A program made the position numbers and the translations under genes. Source: Sarcophilus harrisii (Eukaryota; Chordata; Mammalia; Dasyuromorphia; Dasyuridae). Taken from it: DNA of 64,000 bases. The stretch is taken from NCBI RefSeq assembly GCF_902635505.1, contig NC_045431.1:15903001-15967000 (forward strand), read 5' to 3'. The notes beneath the pieces were generated by a model, which was not told the origin of the DNA, searched no databases, and saw only the letters and a program-made list of their open reading frames with translations. Below, one piece after another: positions 30,860 through 41,918 of the stretch; position 1 is the stretch's first letter; the number at the start of each line of letters is the position of its first letter.

Positions 30860-32590
30860 ATTGTAAGGTTTTTTATGCCCTAATACATGGTCAGTTTTTG
30901 TGTACATGCCATGTACCATTGACAAAAAGATATATTCCTTTCTTTCCTCATTCAGTTTTCTCCAGAAGTCTATCATGTGTAATGTTTTAAAAAATTCTAT
31001 TCACCTGCCTAACTTCTATCTTACTTATTTTGCAGTTAGATTTATCTAGTGCTGAAAGGAGGTTGAAGTTCCCCACTAGTATAGCTTTATTGTCTCTGTT
31101 CCTGTAATTCACTTAACTTCTTCTCTAAGAATTTTGATCTTATATTACATGGTACATATATGTTTAATGTTGCTATTACTTCATTGTCTATGTTCCTTTA
31201 GCTAGATGTAGTTTATTTCCTTGTTTCTTTTCATTAGATTGATTTTTTGCTTTTACTTTGTTTGAAATAAGGTTTGATATCCCTGCCTTTTTTTTTTTTT
31301 TTTTTTTAAACTTTAGCTGAAGCGTAATATATTCGGTTCCAATCTTTTACCTTTATTCTGGATGTGTCTCTCTGCTTCAAATATGCTTCTTGTAAACAAT
31401 GTATCTTAGATTTTTGAATCCATTCACCTCCATTTTATTGGAGAGTACATTCCATTCACATGTGCAGTTATGATTACTAACTATATATTTCTCTCCATCC
31501 TATTTTTCTCCCTCCTTTCACCCTGTCCCTCCACAAATGTTTTGCTTCTGATCACTACCTCCTTCAATCTGCCCTCCCTTCTATTAGTCCCCTCCATTCT
31601 TTTTTTCCTCCTCTTTCCCATTCTACTTCCCTATAGGGTAAGATAGATTTCTCTATCCAACTGAGTATGCATTTTAGTCCTTCTTTGAACCAAATCCAAT
31701 AAGAGTAGGTTCAAAAAACATTCCCTCCCTCTTTTCTTTCCCTCTACTGTAATAAGTCTTTCATGCTACTTCATTTGATATAATTGATCCCATTCTGCCT
31801 CTTCTCCTTTCCTCTTCTCCCATACAATCCTTTTTTTCACCTCTTATTTAAATTTTTTTAATCACCACATCAAAGTCAACCTATATCCATATCCTCTAAC
31901 TATACTTCCAGCTACCCTAATAGAGATAAAAATCTTAAGAGTTACAAGTATCATCTCCCCATGTATGGATGTAAACAGTTTAACTTTACTGAATGAATGC
32001 TATGGTTTTTGTTGGTTGATTTTTTTTTTCCTTCCGTTTACCTTTTTATGCTTCTCTTGAGTCTTGTATTTAAAGATCAAATATTTTGTTCAGCTCTAGT
32101 CTTTTCATCAGGAAAGTCTGAAAGTCCCCTATTTCCTTGAATATTCATTTTCCCCCTGAAAGATTATGCCCAATTTTGCAGTGCAGTTGATTCTCATTTG
32201 CAATCTATGCAGTATCATATTCCAAGCTATCTTATCCTTTAATGTAGAAGCTGCTAAGAATTACTAAGTATTAAGAACTGTGGCTCCTTGATATTTGAAT
32301 TATTTCTTTCTGGCTGCTTGCAGTTTTCTCCTTGACCTGATAATTCTGGAATCTGGCTACAATATTCCTTGGAGTTTTCAATTTAGGATCTCTTTCAGGA
32401 GGTGATCAGTGGATTCTTCGAATGACTATTTTACTCTGTGGTTCTGGCATATCAGGGCAGTTTTGCTTGATAATTTCTTGGAATATGTTGTCTAGGCTCT
32501 TTTTTTAATCATGATTTTCAGGCAGTTCATTAATTCTTACATTCTCTCTCCTGGTTTTCCAGGTTAGTTGTTTTCCCCATGAGGTATTTT

Positions 32591-33839
32591 TGAAAGTATG
32601 TTGGGTGTAGTTTTCTCTCTACTATTGTATAACAGTAAAGAAAGGACATGTCTCAACAGAAACTTCTTGCTTATTATGCTACACTGACACTGCCTCCCAA
32701 CAGTATATTTAATATATCTGGAAAGACCCCCTGCTCTTCTAAAGATAAACACAAACTGAACTAGCTTCCTGTGCTTGCGTTCCCATAGAGTACCTATCAG
32801 GAGCCATATAGTTCTTACAAACATAACAAGGACAGAGAAGTCAAGATCATCTTAAAATCTTCGATCAGGTACCAAGCTATCATTTCTAACTGCATCACAA
32901 TGGTACTTCTCTTCATTCTGGCTTAGCAGAAGCATTGCAGCTATTCTAATAATCATCAGTGACTATGGGCTATTTTTAAAAATTAAATTCAGTAATTTAT
33001 TAAGCATCTATTGTATGCAGTGAGCAGGCTGATGACAGAAATGTAAAGATTAAGACAACACTTTCCTTGCCCTCAAAGAGCTCACTGGCTACTGGGATGA
33101 TAGCTGTGGTAGTAGAAGAGACAACCTGTATACAAATGAGTTTGCTAAAAGGAAAATCAATGGCAGAGAGAGTGCCCCCTAAAGACACCATTATTGGCTG
33201 CTGACCACAGAATTGCTCATGCTTATCCCTACATCTGTTTACTCACTACTCATGTTGACAGCTCCTACGCTAGCAAGGGAGGGGTGCCTACTGAGGCTCC
33301 ATGTGGCTATATTTATTGACAAGTGACTTTTAATGGGAGAGAGGTGGGGAAAGCCTGGAAACAAGAGGCTTGGGGATCGACAGATGGTACAGCTACAGAA
33401 TTAGTAAGTCTAGTGTGAGGGAAATTTTCACAGCATCATCAGCCTGGGACAGACTTTAATGAGTGCTTATGCCTTTTAACAACAGATGACTTTCCTTTGA
33501 AAGAGCTGAAAAGTCTGATGTAAATATTATCTAAGTAGTCCTCCCCTAGGAGTAGGGAAGACCCCTCTCCATGAAAGGTCTGGTAATTTTGTGTAAGGGA
33601 TTCTTCTCTGAGACTTTGGGGTTTAAGCTTAGGCGACTATCTCCAAATGTTTTCTCATTAATTCCCCATAATGTGACAAAGTAGAATATGTAATCCCAAA
33701 TAATTTACCCTTATTTCTATAAAAAGGGGGTTAATGTAGGCCTCCGATTTCACAGTGAAAGAAAGATACGTGTGTGGAAGAGCATGTAACTTTTGAGTTG
33801 GATGGGATTTTGAAATGCAAACATTTCAAATCTATCTGA
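32591..33839. other. Intergenic, unassigned; one L2-class piece
   Basis: 33000-33140 ('tattaagcatctattgtatgcagtgagcaggctg...cttgccctcaaagagctcactgg') is an L2-class head. The rest is not recognised. The 86-aa minus-strand frame at 32564-32824 straddles the L1 edge and shows no domain. Confidence 0.45.
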
Positions 33840-33974
33840 ACATTATTTGTAAAATGTTTTTTGACAAGGTTACTAGATTGGTGAATTGAGAATAGTGCAG
33901 ACATAATGTACCTAGATTTCAGCAAGGCCTCTGACAGAGTCCCTCATTGCATATCCTTGCGGAGAGGATGGAAG

Positions 33975-34100
33975 TTCAATTGAACTGAGCAAACATTTAC
34001 TCTGTGTTTGTTACAGTAAGACGTTGTTTGAGACACTGGGGAGACAGGGACTAAAACCAAACAATCTCTGCCCTCAGGAGCTTATATTCTATTGAGAAAA
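33975..34100 (+). repeat. L2-class head fragment
   Basis: 'gagcaaacatttactctgtgtttgttacagtaagacg...cactggggagacagggac...ctgccctcaggagcttatattctattgag'. Same repeat type as 43040 and 60556. Confidence 0.7.
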
Positions 34101-34642
34101 ATGTGAACTGGATCATAGTGATGAAGAATAAAGAAAAATCCTGTAAGCTGTGATTAATGAGTCGGGTCCATGTCATCCAAGGAGAATGGTCTCCCAAGGT
34201 TGTCACAGTGATGGCATGGAGTCCAGGAAAAGGGAGCAATGGACATTATTCTCAAGGATATTCAAGCAGTTATTTCTTCTTTAACATCTACATGTAAAAT
34301 GTTACAGATCAGCATTAAATTTTTTACATGAACGAAGAAAATCCAAAGGCCTTTTGTAGTGTTAACAAGACAGGATATAATATATAATCTCAAGAACCCT
34401 CAGATGTTAGACCTTAACAGTTGCATAATTCCAAATAAATGACATTAGTAACTTGTGATTTCATTTTCAGAACAAGCAGGTTTAGGTTCCTGTTTATCAA
34501 CTTGGTCTCTCCCTGTCTTTATTTCTCTGTGCCTCTGTCTTTCTCTTCTTCCTTCCCTTCTTCCTAGAATAAACAAAATAGAGCTCACTTGATACTTGAG
34601 ATCCTCATTTCTTAGTTTTTACAAGAATATAAAAGACTAGTT

Positions 34643-34845
34643 TCAAGATTCTTAAATTGGGGTCTTAGACTTTCTTCTAAAAACTATTTTGATAACTATA
34701 TTTCAATATGGTTGGTTTCCTGTCTGGTCTTAAGTATTTTATTTTGTGCCTTTAAAAACATTTTTCCTGAGAAGTGGTCCATAGATTTTAACAGAATGTC
34801 AGAGGCGCCCATGACCTAAAAAAGGTTAAGAAGCTCTGTAATAGA
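34643..34845 (+). mobile_element. hAT-like non-autonomous DNA transposon, copy 2
   Basis: The imperfect terminal inverted repeats are 'caagattcttaaattgggg' at the left and 'aaaggttaagaagctctg' at the right. Interior blocks 'gataactatatttcaatatggttgg', 'tttaaaaacatttttcctgagaagtggtccatag' and 'gcccatgacctaaa' match copy 1 in part. Short TIRs with no coding sequence fit a MITE of the hAT type; the name is not assigned. Confidence 0.7.
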
Positions 34846-35004
34846 CAGATTCAGAACTGATTAAATAACTGTACTTAAAGCTCCAAGATTAATGAGTCAC
34901 TGTCAGCCTGGATGAATATCTATAATGGAGTCCTTTAGGGATCTTTCCCTTGGCCCAGCATGCTTCAAGATTGTTCAATGAATTGATTGATACTCATAAA
35001 ACTT

Positions 35005-35345
35005 ATTCGGCATTCTATCATCCAAATCATCCCCTCTCTCCCCTGCATATTATCTAGTCCCTCTTCATGTCTAGCCCTCATCTTCCTCATTTTCTGCCCA
35101 AGATCATCTGAGGTACAATCTGCTTCATAAAGCCTTCTCTGATTCTCCATTTGTTAATATTCCCTCAGTCCTTAAAATATCTTGTATTTAATTATCTTGT
35201 CCTGTCCTTCCAGTAATGTAAGAATGTACAGAATGTAAATTCCCTGAGGGCAGGTACTTTTTGTTTTGTTTTGTGTTTCAATCCTCAGCATCTAGAATAT
35301 TATATTGCATATAACAGGTGTTTAATAAACATTTACTGAATTAAA
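35005..35345 (+). mobile_element. L2 LINE 3' fragment
   Basis: TTCATAAAGCCTTCTCTGATTC, GAATGTAAATTCCCTGAGGGCAGGTAC and ATATAACAGGTGTTTAATAAACATTTACTGAATT give the L2 3' end order. Confidence 0.92.
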
Positions 35346-36555
35346 TTTAAGAACAGCTGAACAGCCTCTTCTTAGCCCTATAAATATCAACCATTTCTTT
35401 GTAATCGAATTTTTAAAAAAAAAATCTGACAGACTGGCTATAAACCTGGAAATCAGCAATGCATATAGAGGCTCAGGGAATATCACTGAATTTTATGTGC
35501 ATCCAAAATTCTCTAATCCGTCCCTACTCCCTAGTCTAGGTCCCTGTTTTCTCCTAAAGAGAGCAATGGTAACATTAGTGCTCTGGGCAGGTTTGCTAAA
35601 TAACTCTAAGAATGACTAAATGCTTCTATTTCTTGGTCTGTTCTGATCCTTTGAAAGTGTGCCAGCTGTTTCTTTTCATCTCAGTCACAATTTTCCTCAT
35701 GGGCGTTCTTGTTCCCCTGCATTATTGGGAACAGGTGTTACGATAATTGGGAAAAATGTAAGTAAAGTTCACAAGGTTCAGGGGCCCCCAAATCACCCTC
35801 TGGGTGGTCTCCCTACAATGCCTTGAAGGATAAAGGTCATAGAAGGTTTTAAAATAAAGGCCAGATATGGCTTTCTGAACACAAATTCTCTTTATCCCCC
35901 TCTGAAAGAAATCCTCCTTAATCAAACTAAAGAATCTGATGGCGAAAGAAGGATGGAATGAGCTTTTTCTGAAGGTACACGGGGAATGATTCAAAATAGA
36001 TTTCTTTATAGGGATAGAAGGAATGGAGTTATTTGTGATCCAGTGGCCAGGCAATGCTATACTCATAGCAGCAGAGAACAGGGTTAGATGAGAACTCCAT
36101 TTACTCTGTCCCCGCCATCCCTCCATCACCCATACTTGGAGGACTCTATTCACTTCTGGATACTACACATCTGGAAGGTCATTGGTGAACTTGAAAGGAT
36201 CCAAGGCAGATGAATTGGAGGTTGGTAGGACTGGAGGCTGGTTGAAAAAACCAGTCTTTGGCTTGGAGAAGGTATGACACAAATACTGCCTAAATGTATG
36301 ACAAAATAAAATTCAACTTGTGTTTCCATCCCCGGTGACCCCCTATCCCCAGGGCAGAAGTTGGAAGGAGACAAATTCCAGCTTGATAGCCTGAAAATTT
36401 TCCTAATGCATATCCAGAAGTAGACTGAGCTACTTGGAGCTTCCCATGAGAGTGAACTCTGACTGTTTGACAGCTTTGTTGTAGAGGGATTTTCTATTTG
36501 GACCTGTTAACTCTAAACTTCCTTCCTAATCTGAATTTCTGTGATTTGTGTTTCC

Positions 36556-38039
36556 TAGACAAAACTGAAAACCACATTTTTCAGTAACTAATTAGAACCA
36601 TTCATTTCCAGTCAGTAATACTCATGGGCAGATGAACATATTGAGGGAAATGTTGGTACCTGTTTATAAAAAGAATGATCATATTGCAAAAGGGAAGTGA
36701 AGTGATCAGCAGCAGATTTATTCTTAAACAATGAGAAATGTGTTATAAAAATTGGAATTGCTCTATGTTTTCCATAAATGGTGGTTCGGTTCCCAGATGA
36801 CCTCACATTAACCTGTAATGCGGTTGAAATATTATACATGTATGGATGCATATACTTGCCATGAAAAAAACCCAAGAAATAATATTATTGGTATTAATAT
36901 TTTGGCAATTGTATTTTTTCATGGCAAACGTATAGTATTTCAGCCAAATTATGGATCAAATAGGCTTTTGTGGGTTAGCCTGGAAATAAACCCACCATTT
37001 GGAATATTTCATTTATATTGTAGGTTGAAGAGTTTTTTTTTTTGCGAATTAGCCTGGGAACAGAAACACCATTTATAATATTGTTTTTCCTGAGGAAATG
37101 CAACCTACAGAAAGAAGGATATGTGGAAGCACTGGGAACTCCATCTTTTTCTTCAGAGTTATTTTCCAAAGCTATAGCTGCTGGGGAGTTGGGACTAAAG
37201 GGGGATGAAGGGGACTGAAGAAGCTAAAAGTGATGGCAAGTTGGAGTCTTCCAGAAACTGGTTCAGGGCAAGATGCATGATGTCAAACCTGGGGGAGGCA
37301 ATTGTGAAATAAGGTCATTGGGTTCCTGATCACCCCCCTCCATCTTATTTCCTCAGTCCTCCCCTTCACCACTCAGAATCCTAGGCCCGCTTCCAACCCC
37401 TCCTCCCCAGACCTAAGGATGTTATTACAAATATGAAAGCACAGATCTACATAAATACTGCGGAAGGCAGAGTAGGGGAGAGATCACCGCGGGCTGAGGC
37501 TGGCCAGGAAGGCACCAGGAGCCTGTTTGAATCTGAACCACAGCCATTCAGCCTTTTTTCTGGGATTTACATTAATGCAATTTTTCAGCTGAATGATACA
37601 GTCAAAGCTAGTCAGGTTCAACTCTAGGAAAGAGTACAAAACGGATTAAGTTATCCACAGTGCTGTCCCATCCTCCCATCCACTGCCCCCTCCCGCATTG
37701 GAGTCTTTTCTTTGGCAGATTTCTAGGGTCTCTCTGGCTACTACAATATTTCCTTATCCCAAATTGCCAGATTTGAACTTTGGACCTGTGCCCCCATCAC
37801 TGGCAAGGTCCATCTTTTCCATGAAGCTCTCCCTGATTACTGTTTTGGGGTTTGCAGATAGATCTTTTTCCTCTTCCTTACTCATTCTATCATTTTTTAT
37901 AAAACTCTGGACACTTAACTCTTTTGCCCCATGTAGTTTCATTTAAGATTTCCTGAAACAGAGTTTTGGAAAACCAGGCTTTGATAAAGCCCATTGAGAT
38001 GCAAATGGAGATACCTGATCATGCCTTAAACTCATTCTG
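36556..38039. other. Intergenic, mostly unique; hairpin segment and L2-like piece
   Basis: 36856-37109 has inverted and direct repeats (separate entry). 37400-37640 looks unique and may be conserved. 37690-37950 resembles L2 middle sequence ('atgaagctctccctgattac'). No gene. Confidence 0.5.
36856..37109. repeat. Segment with 14-bp inverted repeat and a 66-bp direct repeat
   Basis: TTGCCATGAAAAAA (36856-36869) is the exact reverse complement of TTTTTTCATGGCAA (36914-36927), with a 44-base loop. Downstream, TTAGCCTGG-A-A-...CACCATTT..AATATT occurs twice about 66 bp apart (from 36975 and 37041). TGTAGGTTG (37019-37027) pairs with CAACCTACA (37101-37109). No family recognised. Confidence 0.85.
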
Positions 38040-38430
38040 GCTCTGACTGACCCACAAAGGTCCCAGCACAGGGATCACTGGACCATTATTTGGGGTTTGA
38101 CATCTTAGGGTGAGTGTAAATAGCGATTGTTTCTGTTTGGCTGGAAAACCGAGGGTCTTCCCCTAGCAGACGGATGGTTTGGGGAAGCCCAATGAGGTCC
38201 CCTCTTACCTGGGTTCTTACCTAGCCTTCAATCTGTAGCCTCAGGCAAACAGAATTGGGACCTTCGCTTAAAAAGCCCAAGGTCTCCTACTGTGTCCAGG
38301 CCTCCAGACCTCCTGCCACTGGACTCAAAGGACCCTGGAGGGAGTGGCGCTGACTTTGCAGGGGTCTGTGGGTCACTGGCAAGTGGAGACGTTCTTGGTC
38401 TTCTTTGAGAATGAAGGGCAACCTTTGCTC
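38040..38430 (+). repeat. Dispersed repeat with RTE/SINE-like end
   Basis: The 3' part reads 'ccaggcctccagacctcctgccactggactcaaaggaccctggaggg' and ends 'gttcttggtcttctttgagaatgaagggcaac'. The latter resembles the 'gtcctcttcgagaacgaaggacaaac' ending common in marsupial dispersed repeats. Family not named. Confidence 0.55.
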
Positions 38431-38529
38431 TAGCTTGTGATCATTTCCTCCTGTAAGTTAGTATATGTATTGCTATAGTTACTGGAGCCCTGTTCAGATT
38501 AGCTTTCAAGAGGTGATGATGGTAGGAGC

Positions 38530-38700
38530 CAAACATAAATTATGTTTGTGACTTTGGGTCATTTACCTGAGGCTCAGTTTCCTTAGCTGTAAAATGGCTC
38601 CATAATACATCTCCTGTTGATCTCACAAGGTTATTGTAGGAGTTGGAGGAGATCATGGATATGATAGTACTTTAGGACCGTAAAAGATGGGGTAGAAATA
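38530..38700 (+). mobile_element. MIR-type SINE
   Basis: GACTTTGGGTCATTTACCTGAGGCTCAGTTTCCTTAGCTGTAAAATGG then GTTATTGTAGGAGTTGGAGGAG, in sense. Confidence 0.8.
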
Positions 38701-38855
38701 AGGCTGTATCGGAGCACTGGATTTCATTGCCAACTTTGCCACCCACATGTGAGTAACCAAGGACATACATCATTTAACCTCTCTCTGCCTCCTCTCTCAA
38801 TATCCAAAACAAAGGGCTTAGATTAGAGCTTTCCTAGCCCGAGATGGATAATTGA
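38701..38855 (+). mobile_element. Second MIR-type SINE fragment
   Basis: GGAGCACTGGATTTCATTGCCAACTTTGCC, CATCATTTAACCTCTCTCTGCCTCC and CAAAGGGCTTAGATTAGAGC. Diverged. Confidence 0.65.
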
Positions 38856-38859
38856 TTCT

Positions 38860-39060
38860 AGGCCCTAGATATTATCTGGCACTTATTTCATATCCCTCAT
38901 AACATTTCTTGCATTATTGACCTTTTTGGATGTCTGTCTAGCCAGTTGCATACTTCTTGAGGGCAGTGTCCATATTCCATTCTTCTGTGGTGCTATGTAT
39001 GGAATTGGAAGCTTCCAGAGCTTAATAAGTATTGGTTGAATTAAAACATATCCTCTTCCT
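38860..39060 (+). mobile_element. L2 LINE 3' end
   Basis: TTATTTCATATCCCTCATAACATTTCTTGC, ACTTCTTGAGGGCAGTGTCC and CAGAGCTTAATAAGTATTGGTTGAATT. Confidence 0.85.
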
Positions 39061-39774
39061 TCCCCTCCCTTTAGTTTCATACTCTCAGAAGCTGTCAGAC
39101 AAAATAAAGTGACTCAATAAACTAAAGTGATAGCATCTTTAAGGGCCGTCCCCTCCTAAAGGATTCCTGAAGACACACTCATAATCCAAAAGCCTGAACC
39201 CTTAATGGTGGAGGTTTAAGCATAATTTCCCCTCTCATCCCCAAGATGAAGAGTGTAGAGCGTTTTGCAGATCGTTAAGCACTATATGACTATTATTGTT
39301 CTTCTTATGGCTCCCCACACCCTTCAAGTCACATTGCATGGCAATTGTCTACATGGGGAAATGACCTTGAGCATCATTACAGATTATACACAGGAGCTGG
39401 AGATGCTGGTTAATATGAAATGAAGAGTTCATTGGGGCTGCCCCAAGTGGCTCTTTGGGATTCCCAAGTTTCAGAGAGAATGTATAGAGCTGCGTGGTTG
39501 ATAAGGAGAATAATATCTCTCAGTCACAGAAATAAGATGGAGTTTCTTCCCTGTTAAGTTTCCAGTCTTCCCCAACATTGAGGCAACAGACTGTGAAAGG
39601 CAATGATTTACATGAAATAATTTGATGAGCTTAACTCTGCTTTCAGAAATGTTTATTCTTCGATCTTAACTTGGCTTCCCAAAAACCTTCTATCAGAGAC
39701 TTGCTCATTCTGGGTCCCAAATACAGTAAAAACAAACAAAAAACCCCAAACCTGCCATACATGATTATTTTTAG
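39061..39774. other. Intergenic, unassigned
   Basis: No gene. 39258-39305 ('gcgttttgcagatcgttaagcactatatgactattattgt') is a MIR 3' end in sense. The rest is unnamed. Confidence 0.5.
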
Positions 39775-39965
39775 ATTATAAGATCAGATTTAGAACTGAA
39801 AGGGATATTAGAGCTTGTTGAGTCCATAGCAAGTCTTTTTGAGGAAACTGAGGCCCCAAAAGACTTGTCAATGATTATATAGCTAGGGAGTATATGAAAT
39901 AGGATTCAAATTCAAGACTTTTTACTCCAAGTCCAACACTCTGCCCACTATTCTATGCCACTTCA
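39775..39965 (-). mobile_element. MIR SINE
   Basis: TTTTTGAGGAAACTGAGGCCCCAAAAGACTTGTC, TATATAGCTAGGGAGTATATG, CCAACACTCTGCCCACTATTCTATGCC in reverse MIR order. Confidence 0.85.
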
Positions 39966-40573
39966 AGACACACACACGTGTGTATACACACACACACCAA
40001 GGGGAACTCCTAAATTCTGGTTTCTATGGGCTTGCTCTGGGTAAATAAAGAACTATGTATATACTTAGGATCTATTCTTTTTCCAAGTTGTGAGGGATCT
40101 ACGAGACTCTCTGATTCAACCCTCTATTTGAAGTGTGATTTCCTCTTTTTAACATCCTCAACAAGTGATTATTTAGCCTCTACTTAGTGGTCTCTTGACA
40201 AGGAGCTCAAATCTTCCTGAGATAATTTTAATTTTTGACCATTCTAATTCCCATTATGGTAGATGTGTTGCCCAGGTCGAATTTTTTTAATGTTCACATG
40301 GATTGTCTAAATGAAGCTTGGGGAGAAGCGTAGATTCATGTTTCTGGGATTTTGACCAATCAGGGAAACTGGCTCTTGACTGAAGGGGAGCTGTGAGCAG
40401 GGCAATGAGTCTGGCTACTCAGTTCTCTTGTGAGAAAGGGCACGAGACTACAATTATATTAGTAGGGATTTTTTTTTAAAGGTTCAAACTATTTTCTTAG
40501 TCTTTTCCTTAAAGTCAAAGGAATAACACCAAGTTTATGATCACAGGCTTAATTCATTCCTATGAAATAATAG

Positions 40574-40575
<2 letters not shown>

Positions 40576-40608
<33 letters not shown>
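40576..40608. repeat. (CA)n microsatellite
   Basis: About 16 uninterrupted AC dinucleotides. Confidence 0.98.
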
Positions 40609-40612
<4 letters not shown>

Positions 40613-40921
40613 TGTCACAAATTTTGGATAGGGAATAAACCCATTTGTTCAAGCAGATAGCAGATGAAAGTCAGTAAAGTTCTGTAGATTAATGTATGCC
40701 AGAAAGCCAACAGAATGAATGAGCTCTGCAAGTGGCAGTGAGGTAGCTCAAACATGAAGGAAGTCTTGATCTTATGCAAAAGTCTCTTACCTCAAAGTCT
40801 CTAGGGAGGCAAGCTAGAAATCAGGAACATGTTGAGGAGGGAGTTTTCCTTACATGTCTGCCTTCCAAAGTCGTTTCTTTCTCTCCATAGACTTTCTACC
40901 TGAAGAGAGTCTGGAATCATA

Positions 40922-41072
40922 CATCTCTCTGCCTCCGTCTCTGTCTCTCTGTCTGAATATTTCTCTGTCTCTCTCCCTCTCTGTCTCTGTGTCTCTGCCT
41001 CTGTCTGCCTCTCTCTGTCTCTGTTTTTGTCTCTGTCTGTCTCTCTGACTCTCTCTTTCATTCCATCTCTGT
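40922..41072. repeat. Pyrimidine-rich (TCTCTG)n tract
   Basis: About 150 bp of imperfect CTCTGTCT repeats. The SLSLSVSVSL-type frames across it are repeat artefacts. Confidence 0.92.
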
Positions 41073-41106
41073 CTTTGTCAACAAGAATGAGGAACATCTT
41101 TCTTCC

Positions 41107-41918
41107 CCAAAGTATGCTTTTGGGCAATAGTTTGCTCAAGTGAAGCTGTCATCCCAACTCTGATCATAATGTAGACACACAGCATTTAGTCATTATTCTC
41201 TCCACCAATGAGGAAAGTCTTATGAAAATGATCTCTTTAAAATCCAAGTTACATTTGGAAATTTTTCATTGGATTGAGTCAAAATCTTTCCCTATAATTT
41301 CAATTTCTTGATAATATTAATTTAAGAATTAGTGTAATTAGTTTTAAAAAACACAAGAAAATGTGGACCTCACTCTTCTCTCTCTTGGCTAATGCCTTTA
41401 AAGGCAGAGTGGGAATTCTCCCAAATCTTGATAAATTCTGTCCCAAGACTCCCTTTTGGAATCTTCCTGTCATGCTAGGATACAAACGACCAGCTCCATA
41501 TCCTGCCTTAATGTGGGGACGTTTCAGTGGCAGACTGGGCTCTCTTTGGCTAGTCAAGGCTTCCTGACTGGAGAACAGAAAGCATGGTAGATGGAAAGCC
41601 AACCTCTTGGCTGCTGGTTCACAAAGCCTTCTTGAATTAGTCAGCTCCAAGGCCTTCTGTGCTCCCCTGAGCAGCCCTGTGGAGCAGAGAAGACATCTGT
41701 CCCTTCCACCTACCTGTCACTGGGGACAGTAAAAGGAAGACCTGGTTGTAAAGCAGGTGGGCCAACTTTCCTGCTCATTTCTTAGCAAGTGTTATGATCC
41801 TCTTGTTTCTATTTGGGACCAGTGGAGTCATGAAGGAGGCTTTATCCATCCTCATGATTAAAGAAATAGAATTCCCAAAGTGCGCTTTTGGGAAATAGTT
41901 TGCTCAACTGACGGCCCC
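41107..41918 (+). repeat. Pair of ~45-bp direct repeats 767 bp apart
   Basis: CCCAAAGTATGCTTTTGGGCAATAGTTTGCTCAAGTGA (41107-41144) recurs as CCCAAAGTGCGCTTTTGGGAAATAGTTTGCTCAACTGA (41874-41911), with about 4 differences. Each copy contains a short inverted repeat, CCCAAAG..CTTTTGGG. The origin is unknown. Confidence 0.85.

Larger units (their letters stand above)
27190..32590 (-). mobile_element. Long, decayed L1 LINE (3' UTR, ORF2, part of ORF1)
   Basis: About 5.4 kb, the longest element here. The 3' UTR lies at the left (27190-27480). ORF2 remnants follow. The clearest is on the minus strand at 29104-29346, with reverse-transcriptase motifs [13 protein letters not shown] and [13 protein letters not shown] (L1 usually FADD). 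The distal ORF2 block 'tgataggtatgagatggtacttcagggctgtttgaatttg' also fits L1. From about 31.3 kb rightwards it corresponds to the start of ORF2 and then ORF1, ending near 'ggttttccaggttagttgttttccccatgagg'. The remaining frames are short, so it cannot encode proteins. Two SINEs and a TA tract interrupt it, and no intact 5' UTR is seen. Confidence 0.95.
33840..36555 (+). mobile_element. Dispersed CR1/L3-type LINE, interrupted
   Basis: Four sense-strand pieces in the expected order: RT motif A at 33900-33947 (DIMYLDFSKASDRVPH, cf. CR1 'YLDFSKAFDTVPH'); an RT-region piece at about 34868-34990; 'gaaggtcattggtgaacttgaaaggatccaaggc' at 36170-36215, typical of the CR1 distal region; and a 3' end 'acttccttcctaatctgaatttctgtga' near 36518-36545. 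Between them lie an L2-class head, a hAT-like element and an L2. Collinearity suggests one old insertion, though separate copies cannot be ruled out. The frames are broken. Confidence 0.65.

Noticed and set aside
40801-41139. 112-aa frame rich in DRETERD repeats
   Set aside because: Translation of a pyrimidine/purine simple repeat.
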